Made by a program: the position numbers and the translations under genes. The notes under the pieces are model-generated. The model saw only the letters and a list, made by a program, of their open reading frames with translations, did not search any database and was not told where the DNA came from. 5,862 nt of DNA from an uncultured Clostridium sp. (GTDB lineage: Bacteria; Bacillota; Clostridia; TANB77; CAG-508), in assembly GCA_947428535.1 (NCBI GenBank), contig CANEMG010000071.1, positions 1-5,862 of the forward strand, read 5' to 3'. The first letter of the stretch is position 1. Each line of letters starts with the position of its first letter. Shown in pieces: positions 1-5,690 of the stretch.

Positions 1-6
1 TAAATT

Positions 7-14
7 AGGAGGTG
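7..14 (+). promoter_or_regulatory. Strong ribosome binding site of rpmH
   Basis: AGGAGGTG is complementary to the 16S anti-Shine-Dalgarno sequence over eight bases and lies four bases before the ATG at 19. This fixes the start of the short L34 gene. The promoter of rpmH must lie upstream of the window. Confidence 0.85.
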
Positions 15-18
15 CAAA

Positions 19-153
19 ATGAAAAGAACATACCAACCAAAAAAAAGACAAAGAAATAAAGTTCATGGTTTTAGAAAAAGAATGCAAACTAGAGCTGGAA
101 GAAAAGTTTTAAAAGCAAGAAGAAATAAAGGAAGAAAAAAAATCTCAGCTTAA
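19..153 (+). CDS. rpmH: 50S ribosomal protein L34
   Basis: The 44-residue, extremely basic protein is a component of the large ribosomal subunit. It starts [10 protein letters not shown] and contains the family core [20 protein letters not shown], followed by the usual lysine/arginine-rich tail; the length matches the family norm of 44-46 residues. It is preceded by a very strong Shine-Dalgarno sequence and followed within a few bases by an intrinsic terminator. In many bacteria rpmH lies between dnaA/oriC and rnpA, so the replication origin is probably just left of this window; this is inference, because neither dnaA nor oriC is visible. The gene is complete. Confidence 0.97.
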   Translation: MKRTYQPKKRQRNKVHGFRKRMQTRAGRKVLKARRNKGRKKISA

Positions 154-155
154 TT

Positions 156-190
156 AAAAAAAGAGGGCAATTATAACGCCCTTTTTTTTC
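156..190 (+). terminator. Intrinsic terminator after rpmH
   Basis: The GGGC arm at 165-168 pairs with GCCC at 178-181 across a nine-base loop. The stem is extended by A-rich sequence on the left pairing with the T-run on the right (one G-T pair). The downstream arm runs directly into eight consecutive T. The A-tract before the stem could also serve as the tail of a minus-strand terminator, but no minus-strand gene is nearby. It separates rpmH from rnpA transcription, at least partly. Confidence 0.85.
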
Positions 191-358
191 TAACAGAGAT
201 TTTTTAAATCTTTTGAAAACAAAGGGATAGCGGTTTTTATGAGTAATAGTTTTATTATTTATAAAATATTTTTTTAATTATTATTTATTTTTCTTTTAGT
301 TTTTTATTTAATAATTTTTATTAAATTTTCCTTTAATTATAAGAAAGGGGATAAAAAT
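191..358 (+). promoter_or_regulatory. AT-rich rpmH-rnpA spacer, presumed to carry the rnpA operon promoter
   Basis: After the rpmH terminator there is no gene until rnpA at 359. Positions 251-340 contain only four G or C in 90 bases. A promoter for rnpA-yidD-yidC-jag is expected here, because the upstream terminator should limit read-through. I found only weak candidates, such as TTGAAA at 213-218 with no good -10 at 16-18 bp and TATAAA at 260-265 with no good -35. I therefore do not assign a promoter position. AAGAAAGGGG at 341-350 is the rnpA ribosome binding site, eight bases before its ATG. Confidence 0.4.
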
Positions 359-703
359 ATGAAAAATACTATAATGATGAAAAAAAACTATGAATTTAAA
401 AATCTTTTTTCAAAGGGAAAATTTTATTATGGCCAATATATTCATATGTATATAAAAAAAGGAACAACAAATTATAATAAATTAGGAATAGCTGTTTCAA
501 AAAAGCAAGGAAAAGCAGTAAAGAGAAATAGAATAAAAAGGCTAATAAGAGAAAATTATAAAAACTTTGAAGATAGAATAGAGAAGGGAATAAACATTTT
601 AATTATTATAAATAAAGAAAAAGATATTAAAGAAATAACATTTAAAAATATTGAAGAAAATTTTTATAGTACATTGAAAAAAGCAAATGTTTTGGAAAAA
701 TAA
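359..703 (+). CDS. rnpA: Ribonuclease P protein component
   Basis: This 114-residue basic protein is the protein subunit of RNase P, which assists the catalytic RNA (rnpB, not in the window) in removing 5' leaders from pre-tRNAs. The start resembles the family ([14 protein letters not shown], residues 8-21). The diagnostic RNR motif is at residues 56-58 within [15 protein letters not shown] (51-65), and KLGIAVSKK (41-49) forms the preceding strand. Length is normal. The ATG at 359 has a GGGG-type Shine-Dalgarno at proper spacing; the in-frame ATGs at 374 and 377 do not. yidD begins one base after the stop, the usual order, so the two are almost certainly cotranscribed. Confidence 0.96.
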   Translation: MKNTIMMKKNYEFKNLFSKGKFYYGQYIHMYIKKGTTNYNKLGIAVSKKQGKAVKRNRIKRLIRENYKNFEDRIEKGINILIIINKEKDIKEITFKNIEENFYSTLKKANVLEK

Positions 704-704
704 T

Positions 705-914
705 ATGAAAAAAATAATTATTTTATTTATTATTTTTTATCAAAAAAATATTTCTCCATGGCTTGGTACGAATTGTAAATATCAACCAACATGTTCAGAA
801 TATACGAAACAAGCTGTTGAGAAATATGGAGCGATAAAAGGATTAATAAAAGGAATAAAAAGAATTTTAAGATGTAATCCGTTCTCAAAAGGTGGATACG
901 ATCCATTAAAATAG
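705..914 (+). CDS. yidD: Membrane protein insertion efficiency factor YidD
   Basis: The 69-residue protein belongs to the YidD (DUF37) family, a membrane-associated factor that aids YidC-dependent insertion of inner-membrane proteins. The N-terminal segment [13 protein letters not shown] is amphipathic/hydrophobic. The family motifs follow: [10 protein letters not shown] (24-33, Cys24 and Cys30), then KRILRCNPF (52-60) and GGYDP (63-67). I chose the ATG at 705, not the in-frame ATG at 687 inside rnpA. The former gives the canonical MKK start, and GGA at 694-696 sits eight bases upstream, whereas 687 has no Shine-Dalgarno. Starting at 687 would add MFWKNN. The gene is wedged between rnpA and yidC as usual and its stop codon overlaps the yidC ribosome site. 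Confidence 0.93.
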   Translation: MKKIIILFIIFYQKNISPWLGTNCKYQPTCSEYTKQAVEKYGAIKGLIKGIKRILRCNPFSKGGYDPLK

Positions 915-920
915 AGGAGG
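914..920 (+). promoter_or_regulatory. yidC ribosome binding site overlapping the yidD stop
   Basis: GAGGAGG begins on the last base of the yidD TAG stop codon (912-914) and ends five bases before the yidC ATG at 926. The overlap suggests translational coupling of yidD and yidC, matching their joint role. Confidence 0.75.
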
Positions 921-925
921 AAAAT

Positions 926-1777
926 ATGTTTAATTTTTTTGCTAATATATTTGGTTATTTGTTAAATTTTATATATTCTTTTGTAAATAATTATGGAATT
1001 GCTATAATTATTTTTACAGTTATTTTAAAATTAATAATGTTGCCAATTTCGATAAAGCAACAGAAAACAATGAAAAAATCTGCAAAATTACAAATAAAAG
1101 TAAAAGAAATTCAAGAGAAATATAGTAATGACCAAGTAAGACAAAGTCAAGAAATGATGGATTTATATAAAAAAGAAAATATGAGTCCATTTAGTGGATG
1201 TTTAAGTTCAATTATTCAGTTTATAATAATACTATCAGTATTTTATTTAGTAAGTAAGCCATTAACATATATGAAGCATGTAGATCCAACAGTGTTAGAC
1301 AACTATGCAACAGAAATTGCTGAATCATCACAAGATGCTATGAGATACAGAGAAATATCTATTATAAAAGAAAAAGGAAGTGTTGATGAAAGTGTTAATT
1401 TAAATATGAACTTTTTAGGTTTAGATTTAAGTGATGTTCCAACACAGAATTATAAAGAATGGAAAGTTTATGTAATACCTGGATTATACGTTATAACATC
1501 TATATTCTCAACAAGTTTAACTATGAATGCAAATAAGAAATCAAAAGAAGAAAAAGAAGTAGAGAAAGAAAAAGTTGAGCAAGGAGACAAGCCAAAAGAA
1601 GCTGATGCAATGGAAGAAATGAATAAACAAATGAAGTTTATGATGCCATTTATGACAGTAAGTATTGCTCTTATAGCTCCTCTTGGATTAGCATTATATT
1701 GGTTTGTTAGTAATTTACTTATGATATGTGAAAGATTAGTTATAAATAAAGTTGTTAAAGATGAGGAGGAAGAGTAG
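926..1777 (+). CDS. yidC: Membrane protein insertase YidC (Oxa1 family, short Gram-positive form)
   Basis: The 283-residue protein inserts and folds membrane proteins, alone or with SecYEG. It lacks the large periplasmic domain of Gram-negative YidC. Probable membrane segments are at about 23-43, 93-112, 180-200 and two close together in 239-274. The first carries K35 (ILKLIMLPISI), at the position of the groove arginine of Bacillus YidC. A charged cytoplasmic hairpin loop (about 44-88, KQQKTMKK onward) follows, as in the family. A second, unusually charged Lys/Glu loop spans about 204-237. No lipobox cysteine or cleavable lipoprotein signal is evident at the N-terminus, unlike Bacillus SpoIIIJ. 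The C-terminus DEEEE is acidic, whereas many YidC tails are basic. The gene lies two bases before jag and eleven bases after yidD. Confidence 0.95.
   Translation: MFNFFANIFGYLLNFIYSFVNNYGIAIIIFTVILKLIMLPISIKQQKTMKKSAKLQIKVKEIQEKYSNDQVRQSQEMMDLYKKENMSPFSGCLSSIIQFIIILSVFYLVSKPLTYMKHVDPTVLDNYATEIAESSQDAMRYREISIIKEKGSVDESVNLNMNFLGLDLSDVPTQNYKEWKVYVIPGLYVITSIFSTSLTMNANKKSKEEKEVEKEKVEQGDKPKEADAMEEMNKQMKFMMPFMTVSIALIAPLGLALYWFVSNLLMICERLVINKVVKDEEEE
1763..1770 (+). promoter_or_regulatory. jag ribosome binding site embedded in yidC codons
   Basis: GAGGAGGA lies inside the final codons of yidC and ends about ten bases before the jag ATG at 1780. Only two bases separate the yidC stop from that ATG. 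Ribosomes finishing yidC therefore uncover the jag start, so the two genes are probably translationally coupled. Confidence 0.75.
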
Positions 1778-1779
1778 AA

Positions 1780-2487
1780 ATGGATAACAAGGTATATGTA
1801 TTTGAAGGGAAAACTTCAACAGAAGCAATAGAAAAAGGATTAAAAGAATTAAAAGTTTCAAAAAATAAAGTAGATATAAAAATTTTAGAACAAGAAGATA
1901 AAAGAAGTTTTTTCAGTATCTTAACACCAAGAATCGTTAAAATTGAAATGAAATTGAAAGAGAATGTAGAAGTAAATGAAGGTAAAGAAGAAAAAACAGA
2001 ACATAAGAAATCAGTTAGAACAGAACCAGTTGATAATACACAAGCAATAGAAAATATAAAGAAGTTTTTAGATGAATTACTAGAAAAGATTACTATAGAG
2101 AAGTTAGAATATAAAATAAAAGAAGAAGATAATATAATAAAAGTAGATATAAAAGGAGAAAATACAGGATTTTTAATTGGATATAGGGGAGAAGTACTAA
2201 ACAGTATTCAAACAGTAGTATCTAATGTAGCTTCTAAATCTAATAAAGAAAAAGTAAGAGTAGTTGTAAATATTGGTGGATATAGAGAGAAAAGGGAAAA
2301 GGACTTACAAAATTTGGCAACTAAAATAGCAGGAACTGTTATAAAAACAAGAAAACCAATAACTTTAGAACCAATGTCAGCATATGAAAGAAAAATAATT
2401 CATACAAAATTACAAGAAAACAATAAAGTTAAAACACATAGTGTAGGAGAGGAACCTTACAGAAAAGTAGTAATTTCATTAAAATAA
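1780..2487 (+). CDS. jag: RNA-binding protein Jag/KhpB (Jag_N, KH and R3H domains)
   Basis: The 235-residue protein is the SpoIIIJ-associated RNA-binding protein, called KhpB or EloR in streptococci, where it links RNA binding to cell elongation and contacts YidC. Residues 4-60 form the Jag_N domain (VYVFEGKTSTEAIEKGL). A charged linker spans about 61-88. The KH domain (about 90-165) carries the nucleic-acid loop GFLIGYRGE at 130-138. The R3H domain (about 170-235) has the R-x3-H signature at R204-H208 (ERKIIH). The usual glycine-rich loop of Jag_N (KGxFGxxG type) is replaced by KRSFFSILTPR (41-51). The gene is coupled to yidC and is followed by an intrinsic terminator that closes the operon. 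Confidence 0.94.
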   Translation: MDNKVYVFEGKTSTEAIEKGLKELKVSKNKVDIKILEQEDKRSFFSILTPRIVKIEMKLKENVEVNEGKEEKTEHKKSVRTEPVDNTQAIENIKKFLDELLEKITIEKLEYKIKEEDNIIKVDIKGENTGFLIGYRGEVLNSIQTVVSNVASKSNKEKVRVVVNIGGYREKREKDLQNLATKIAGTVIKTRKPITLEPMSAYERKIIHTKLQENNKVKTHSVGEEPYRKVVISLK

Positions 2488-2497
2488 ATTATAAAAT

Positions 2498-2527
2498 TGA
2501 AACAGCGTTTGTATACGCTGTTTTTTT
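2498..2527 (+). terminator. Intrinsic terminator of the rnpA-yidD-yidC-jag operon
   Basis: AAACAGCG at 2500-2507 pairs perfectly with CGCTGTTT at 2516-2523, with an eight-base loop. The T-run extends to 2527. It lies about a dozen bases past the jag stop and is the correct orientation for plus-strand termination. Confidence 0.88.
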
Positions 2528-2531
2528 ATGG

Positions 2532-2566
2532 AAAAAGAGCCACAGAAGTTTTCTGTGGCTCTTTAG
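2532..2566 (-). terminator. Terminator of malQ, possibly bidirectional
   Basis: AAAGAGCCACAGAA (2534-2547) and its exact reverse complement at 2551-2564 form a 14-bp stem with a three-base loop. Read on the minus strand, the stem is followed by a run of five T. On the plus strand the run is only three T. It therefore fits best as the malQ terminator and backs up the jag terminator immediately beside it. The malQ stop codon is about 37 bases away. Confidence 0.85.
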
Positions 2567-2601
2567 GATTTTAAGCGGTTAGATGCTTGTTCCTTTGGCA
2601 G

Positions 2602-4119
2602 TTAAAAACCTATTCTCTTATATGTTTGGGTTAAACAAAGAAGTTCCTCGGAAATTCCTTTGTCTAATTGCCAAGGCAACATACGCCAAGACCAATTATG
2701 CCCGCCAACTGTTCCAGGGATGTTTATTCTTGCCTCGCTGCCTAAGTCCAAAAGGTCACCTATCAGCACAATTACTAATTTGGCAGGGGTGTCGAATGCT
2801 GAGCGAATAGCACAAAAGCTCACTTTTTCAAATTCTCGATGATTTATATACTTTAAAGCAAAGTTATAATCTTGATCATTTAAATCATATAAAGAGCCTT
2901 TGAATGTTGAAGAATCGTGTGTTGAAAGATATCCAACGCAGTTTTCCGGCCAGTTAAGTGGAAGGTGAATGTTGTTTTCATGTTTTTGAAGCCCAAAACT
3001 CATAACTTTCATGCCTGGATATCCTGTTTCTTTAACGAAATTAACCACGCTATCATCGATTATGCCAAGATCTTCAGCGATAATAGGAATATCGCCAAGT
3101 TCTTCTTTTATGGCATTAAAAAGAGCCATACGTGGGCCTTCTACCCAATTGCCTCCTATAGCATTTTCGGCATCTGAAGGGATTTCCCAGTAATCCTGAA
3201 AAGCTCTAAAGTGGTCAATCCTGATAACATCTGATGTTCGAAGACTTTTCTTTATTCTCCAAATCCACCACTTGAATTCATCTTCTTGATGGACAGGCCA
3301 ATCATAAACAGGGTTTCCCCAGTATTGACCGGTTTCTGAGTAAATATCTGGCGGAACTCCCGCAATTCCTCTAGCTGTCATATCTCGGTTTAATTTAAAC
3401 AGCTTGGGATTTACCCATATGTCAGAACTGTCAAGTGATGGATACATTGGGATATCGCCAATGAAGAAGATGCCGTTTTTGTTAGCATACTCTTTCAAAT
3501 CATCCCATTGGCTGAAGAAGAGATACTGTAAAAATACATAAAACCGTATCTCATTAGATAAAAGTTTTCTGTATCTCCGTAATTCTACTGGATCTCTCCT
3601 TTTTAAATCCCAACTTGGCCATTCCCAAAGAGGTTTGTGATTAAACGCATCTTTCAGCGCCATAAAAAGAGCGTAGTCAGGAAGCCAATCTTCATTTTCT
3701 TTTTCAAAGTCCTCAGCCATATCAAGTATATCTTGAGGAGCATTATTATATGCTTCTACAAAAAGTTCTTTCAAGACTGATTCTAAGAGCTCATAATCAA
3801 TTTTTGTGGGCATCGAAGAAAGTTTTAAATCAGCTATAGAAAGAGACTCCTTACTAAGCAAGCCGCTTTCTACAAGAAAGTCCAAATCTATAAAGTTTGT
3901 ATTTCCTGCTGCGGTAGAATAAGTTTGATATGGGCTGGCGCCAGGGCCAGTAGGACCGAGAGGCAATATTTGCCAGTAAGTTTGACCGGTCTTTTTTAAA
4001 AAATCAACAAACTCATAAGCTGCTTTTCCGAGCGTACCAATTCCATGTGGTGATGGAAGAGAGAAAATAGGCATTAACACGCCGCTCGAACGCGTTATCC
4101 GATGTTTTACACTGTTCAT
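2602..4119 (-). CDS. malQ: 4-alpha-glucanotransferase (amylomaltase, GH77)
   Basis: The 505-residue cytoplasmic enzyme moves glucan segments between alpha-1,4-linked maltodextrins, supporting maltose or glycogen use. Family motifs in order: GVLMPIFSLPSPHGIG (13-28), QILPLGPTGPGASPYQ (50-65), GDIPMYPSLDSSDIW (221-235), AGVPPDIYSETGQYWGNP (253-270), RIDHFRAF (300-307), IAEDLG (347-352), THD (400-402), and EARINIPGT (462-470). By comparison with Thermus amylomaltase the nucleophile is D302, the acid/base E349 and the transition-state Asp D402; all are present. Departures are RIDHFRAF for the usual RIDHFRG, and STHDSST for GTHDNDT. Length is normal. I chose the ATG at 4119 because AGGAGG precedes it by seven bases. 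An upstream in-frame ATG at 4182 would put the promoter inside the gene. Higher GC and use of CGG, CGT, TCG and AGG codons set it apart from its neighbours, suggesting acquisition. It faces against them. Confidence 0.95.
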   Translation of the reverse strand: MNSVKHRITRSSGVLMPIFSLPSPHGIGTLGKAAYEFVDFLKKTGQTYWQILPLGPTGPGASPYQTYSTAAGNTNFIDLDFLVESGLLSKESLSIADLKLSSMPTKIDYELLESVLKELFVEAYNNAPQDILDMAEDFEKENEDWLPDYALFMALKDAFNHKPLWEWPSWDLKRRDPVELRRYRKLLSNEIRFYVFLQYLFFSQWDDLKEYANKNGIFFIGDIPMYPSLDSSDIWVNPKLFKLNRDMTARGIAGVPPDIYSETGQYWGNPVYDWPVHQEDEFKWWIWRIKKSLRTSDVIRIDHFRAFQDYWEIPSDAENAIGGNWVEGPRMALFNAIKEELGDIPIIAEDLGIIDDSVVNFVKETGYPGMKVMSFGLQKHENNIHLPLNWPENCVGYLSTHDSSTFKGSLYDLNDQDYNFALKYINHREFEKVSFCAIRSAFDTPAKLVIVLIGDLLDLGSEARINIPGTVGGHNWSWRMLPWQLDKGISEELLCLTQTYKRIGF

Positions 4120-4126
4120 AGTGTAA

Positions 4127-4132
4127 CCTCCT
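4127..4132 (-). promoter_or_regulatory. malQ ribosome binding site
   Basis: CCTCCT on the plus strand reads AGGAGG on the minus strand, seven bases before the ATG at 4119. It decides the malQ start against the in-frame ATG 21 codons upstream at 4182. Confidence 0.88.
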
Positions 4133-4153
4133 TTATATTTTTTTGTAGAATGT

Positions 4154-4182
4154 ATTATAACACGAAACATTTGAAAATGCAA
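4154..4182 (-). promoter_or_regulatory. Promoter of malQ (sigma-A type, extended -10)
   Basis: On the minus strand TTGCAT (4182-4177) is followed after exactly 17 bases by a perfect TATAAT (4159-4154). A TG one base before the -10 (4162-4161) makes it an extended -10. Transcription would start near 4147, giving a leader of about 28 bases before the malQ ATG. No convincing cre (CcpA) operator was found around it. Confidence 0.78.
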
Positions 4183-4227
4183 TAAAAAGCAGGTTTTAAA
4201 GAATAAATAAAGTTATTTCTTTCAATA

Positions 4228-4256
4228 TTGCAAAATTATGTTGACTATGATATAAT
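4228..4256 (+). promoter_or_regulatory. Promoter of mnmE (sigma-A type, extended -10)
   Basis: TTGCAA (4228-4233), a 17-base spacer, and a perfect TATAAT (4251-4256) with TG at 4248-4249 give a good extended -10 promoter. It diverges from the malQ promoter, with 45 bases between the two -35 elements. TTGACT at 4241-4246 is a better -35 by sequence but has no matching -10 at the right distance. Transcription would begin near 4263, about 30 bases before the mnmE ATG. Confidence 0.75.
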
Positions 4257-4292
4257 AATCATTGATTCTTAGAGAAAGTATAGGAGGAAGAA

Positions 4293-5657
4293 ATGAGTAC
4301 TATTGCAGCAATTTCAACAGCGCCTGGAATAGGTGGTATAGGAATTATTAGAATGAGTGGTGAAGATTGTTTTAAAATATTAGAAAAGATATTTAAACAG
4401 AAAAAACCTCAAGATATAAAAGATATAAAAGGCTACTCAATTAAATATGGAAATATTGTAGATAATAAGCAGATAGTTGATGAAGTATTAGTATCTTATT
4501 TTAAATCTCCTAATAGTTATACATCAGAAAATATGTGTGAAATAAATTCTCACGGAGGCATAGTTATAATGAATAAGATATTAGATATATGCTTAAAAAA
4601 TGGGGCAGAGCTTGCAGAACCAGGTGAGTTTACAAAAAGAGCTTTTTTAAATGGAAGAATGGATTTATCACAAGCAGAAGCGGTTATTGATGTTATAAAT
4701 GCAAAAACAGATAAAGAAGCAAAAGTATCATTAGAACAGTTAAAAGGAAATCTTTCAGAAAAAATAGAAAAAGTTAGAAAAATGATAATTTCTGTAATGG
4801 CAGATATAGAGGCTACTATAGACTATCCAGAATATGACTTAGAAGAAGTTACTAATACAAGAATATTGTCTATTCTAAATGATGTAGATAAAATGTTAGA
4901 TTCTTTAGAAAAAAGTTTCTATAATGGAAAGATTTTAAGAGAAGGGTTAAGTACAGCAATTATAGGAAGACCAAATGCTGGGAAATCTTCTTTATTAAAT
5001 GTTATTTTAAATGAAGAAAGAGCAATTGTAACTGATGTAGAAGGAACAACAAGAGATACAATAGAAGAGTATATTTCTATAGAAGGGGTTCCTTTAAAAA
5101 TAATTGATACAGCAGGAATTAGAAATGCAAGTGATGAAGTAGAAAAAATAGGTGTAAAAAAAGCAAAAGAAATAGCAGAAAAAAGTGATATAGTAATAGC
5201 TATTTTTGATATAAATAAGTGTTTAAATAGTGAAGATGAAGAAATACTTAAACTATTAGAAGATAAGAGTGCTATTATAATATTAAATAAAGTTGATTTA
5301 GAAAGAAAGGCTGACTTAAGTAAAGTAAAAGAACTGAAAAAACCAATAATAGAAATGTCAACAAAAACTAGAGAAGGTATAGATGACTTATATGAAGAAA
5401 TCTCAAAATTATTTAAGTTAAAAGAAATTGCAAATGATGGTGAAACTATTGTAAGTAATATTAGACATAAAAATATAATAATAAATTCTAGAAAAAATTT
5501 AAATATGGCAAGAGAAACTATTATTAATAATATGCCAATAGATATAATATCTACATATTTAAAAGAAATTATAGAAGAGTTAGGAAAGATTACAGGAGAA
5601 ACAGTAACAGAAGATGTTATTGCTGAAATATTCTCGAAATTTTGCTTAGGGAAATAA
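4293..5657 (+). CDS. mnmE: tRNA uridine-5-carboxymethylaminomethyl(34) synthesis GTPase MnmE
   Basis: The 454-residue GTPase works with MnmG to add a carboxymethylaminomethyl group to wobble uridine 34 of certain tRNAs, using methylene-tetrahydrofolate, glycine or ammonium, and FAD. The N-terminal folate-binding domain (about 1-118) begins MSTIAAISTAPGIGGIGIIR. A helical domain follows and encloses the G domain: P-loop GRPNAGKSS (225-233), switch GTTRDT (251-256), DTAG (272-275), and NKVD (332-335). The C-terminus FCLGK keeps the catalytic cysteine C451 of the family's C-x-GK ending. Length is normal. AGGAGG at 4282-4287 fixes the start. It has its own promoter here, probably because malQ and two terminators separate it from the upstream operon. 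mnmG follows after 97 bases. Confidence 0.97.
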   Translation: MSTIAAISTAPGIGGIGIIRMSGEDCFKILEKIFKQKKPQDIKDIKGYSIKYGNIVDNKQIVDEVLVSYFKSPNSYTSENMCEINSHGGIVIMNKILDICLKNGAELAEPGEFTKRAFLNGRMDLSQAEAVIDVINAKTDKEAKVSLEQLKGNLSEKIEKVRKMIISVMADIEATIDYPEYDLEEVTNTRILSILNDVDKMLDSLEKSFYNGKILREGLSTAIIGRPNAGKSSLLNVILNEERAIVTDVEGTTRDTIEEYISIEGVPLKIIDTAGIRNASDEVEKIGVKKAKEIAEKSDIVIAIFDINKCLNSEDEEILKLLEDKSAIIILNKVDLERKADLSKVKELKKPIIEMSTKTREGIDDLYEEISKLFKLKEIANDGETIVSNIRHKNIIINSRKNLNMARETIINNMPIDIISTYLKEIIEELGKITGETVTEDVIAEIFSKFCLGK

Positions 5658-5659
5658 TT

Positions 5660-5675
5660 TGTTCCACGAAAAACA
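5660..5675 (+). other. parS-like 16-mer (degenerate ParB site candidate)
   Basis: TGTTCCACGAAAAACA matches the Bacillus-type ParB site TGTTNCACGTGAAACA except at two adjacent positions (GT then GA becomes GA then AA). It keeps both TGTT/AACA ends. In many Bacillota parS sites cluster near the origin and the parAB genes, which usually lie just downstream of mnmG. The mismatches break the central CACGTG palindrome, so binding may be weak or lost. Confidence 0.35.
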
Positions 5676-5690
5676 AAAAACGTAGGTTTA

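Noticed and set aside
213..265. rnpA promoter from TTGAAA (213-218) with TATAAA (260-265)
   Set aside because: The spacing is about 41 bases, far from 16-18, and neither element has a good partner at proper distance.
687..704. Earlier yidD start overlapping rnpA
   Set aside because: No Shine-Dalgarno precedes it, and the added MFWKNN is not typical of YidD. The ATG at 705 fits better.
2583..3193. Short plus-strand open frames within malQ
   Set aside because: They are antisense to conserved MalQ motifs, have no good ribosome site and no recognisable protein features.
4120..4182. Upstream ATG giving a 526-residue MalQ
   Set aside because: The extra 21 residues would be encoded by the promoter -10 region and leader, do not match the family start, and the ATG lacks a Shine-Dalgarno, unlike the ATG at 4119.
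4141..4182. Possible cre (CcpA) operator at the malQ promoter
   Set aside because: A CG-containing stretch near the -10 does not align with the WTGNAANCGNWNNCW pattern.
2532..4189. AAAAAG occurring near both edges of the malQ unit as a target-site duplication
   Set aside because: A six-base A-rich word is expected by chance in this DNA, and no transposase or terminal inverted repeats accompany it.
5658..5677. TTTGTT/AACAAA hairpin as an mnmE terminator
   Set aside because: The stem is only six A/T-rich pairs with no T-run after it. It largely reflects the ends of the parS-like site.
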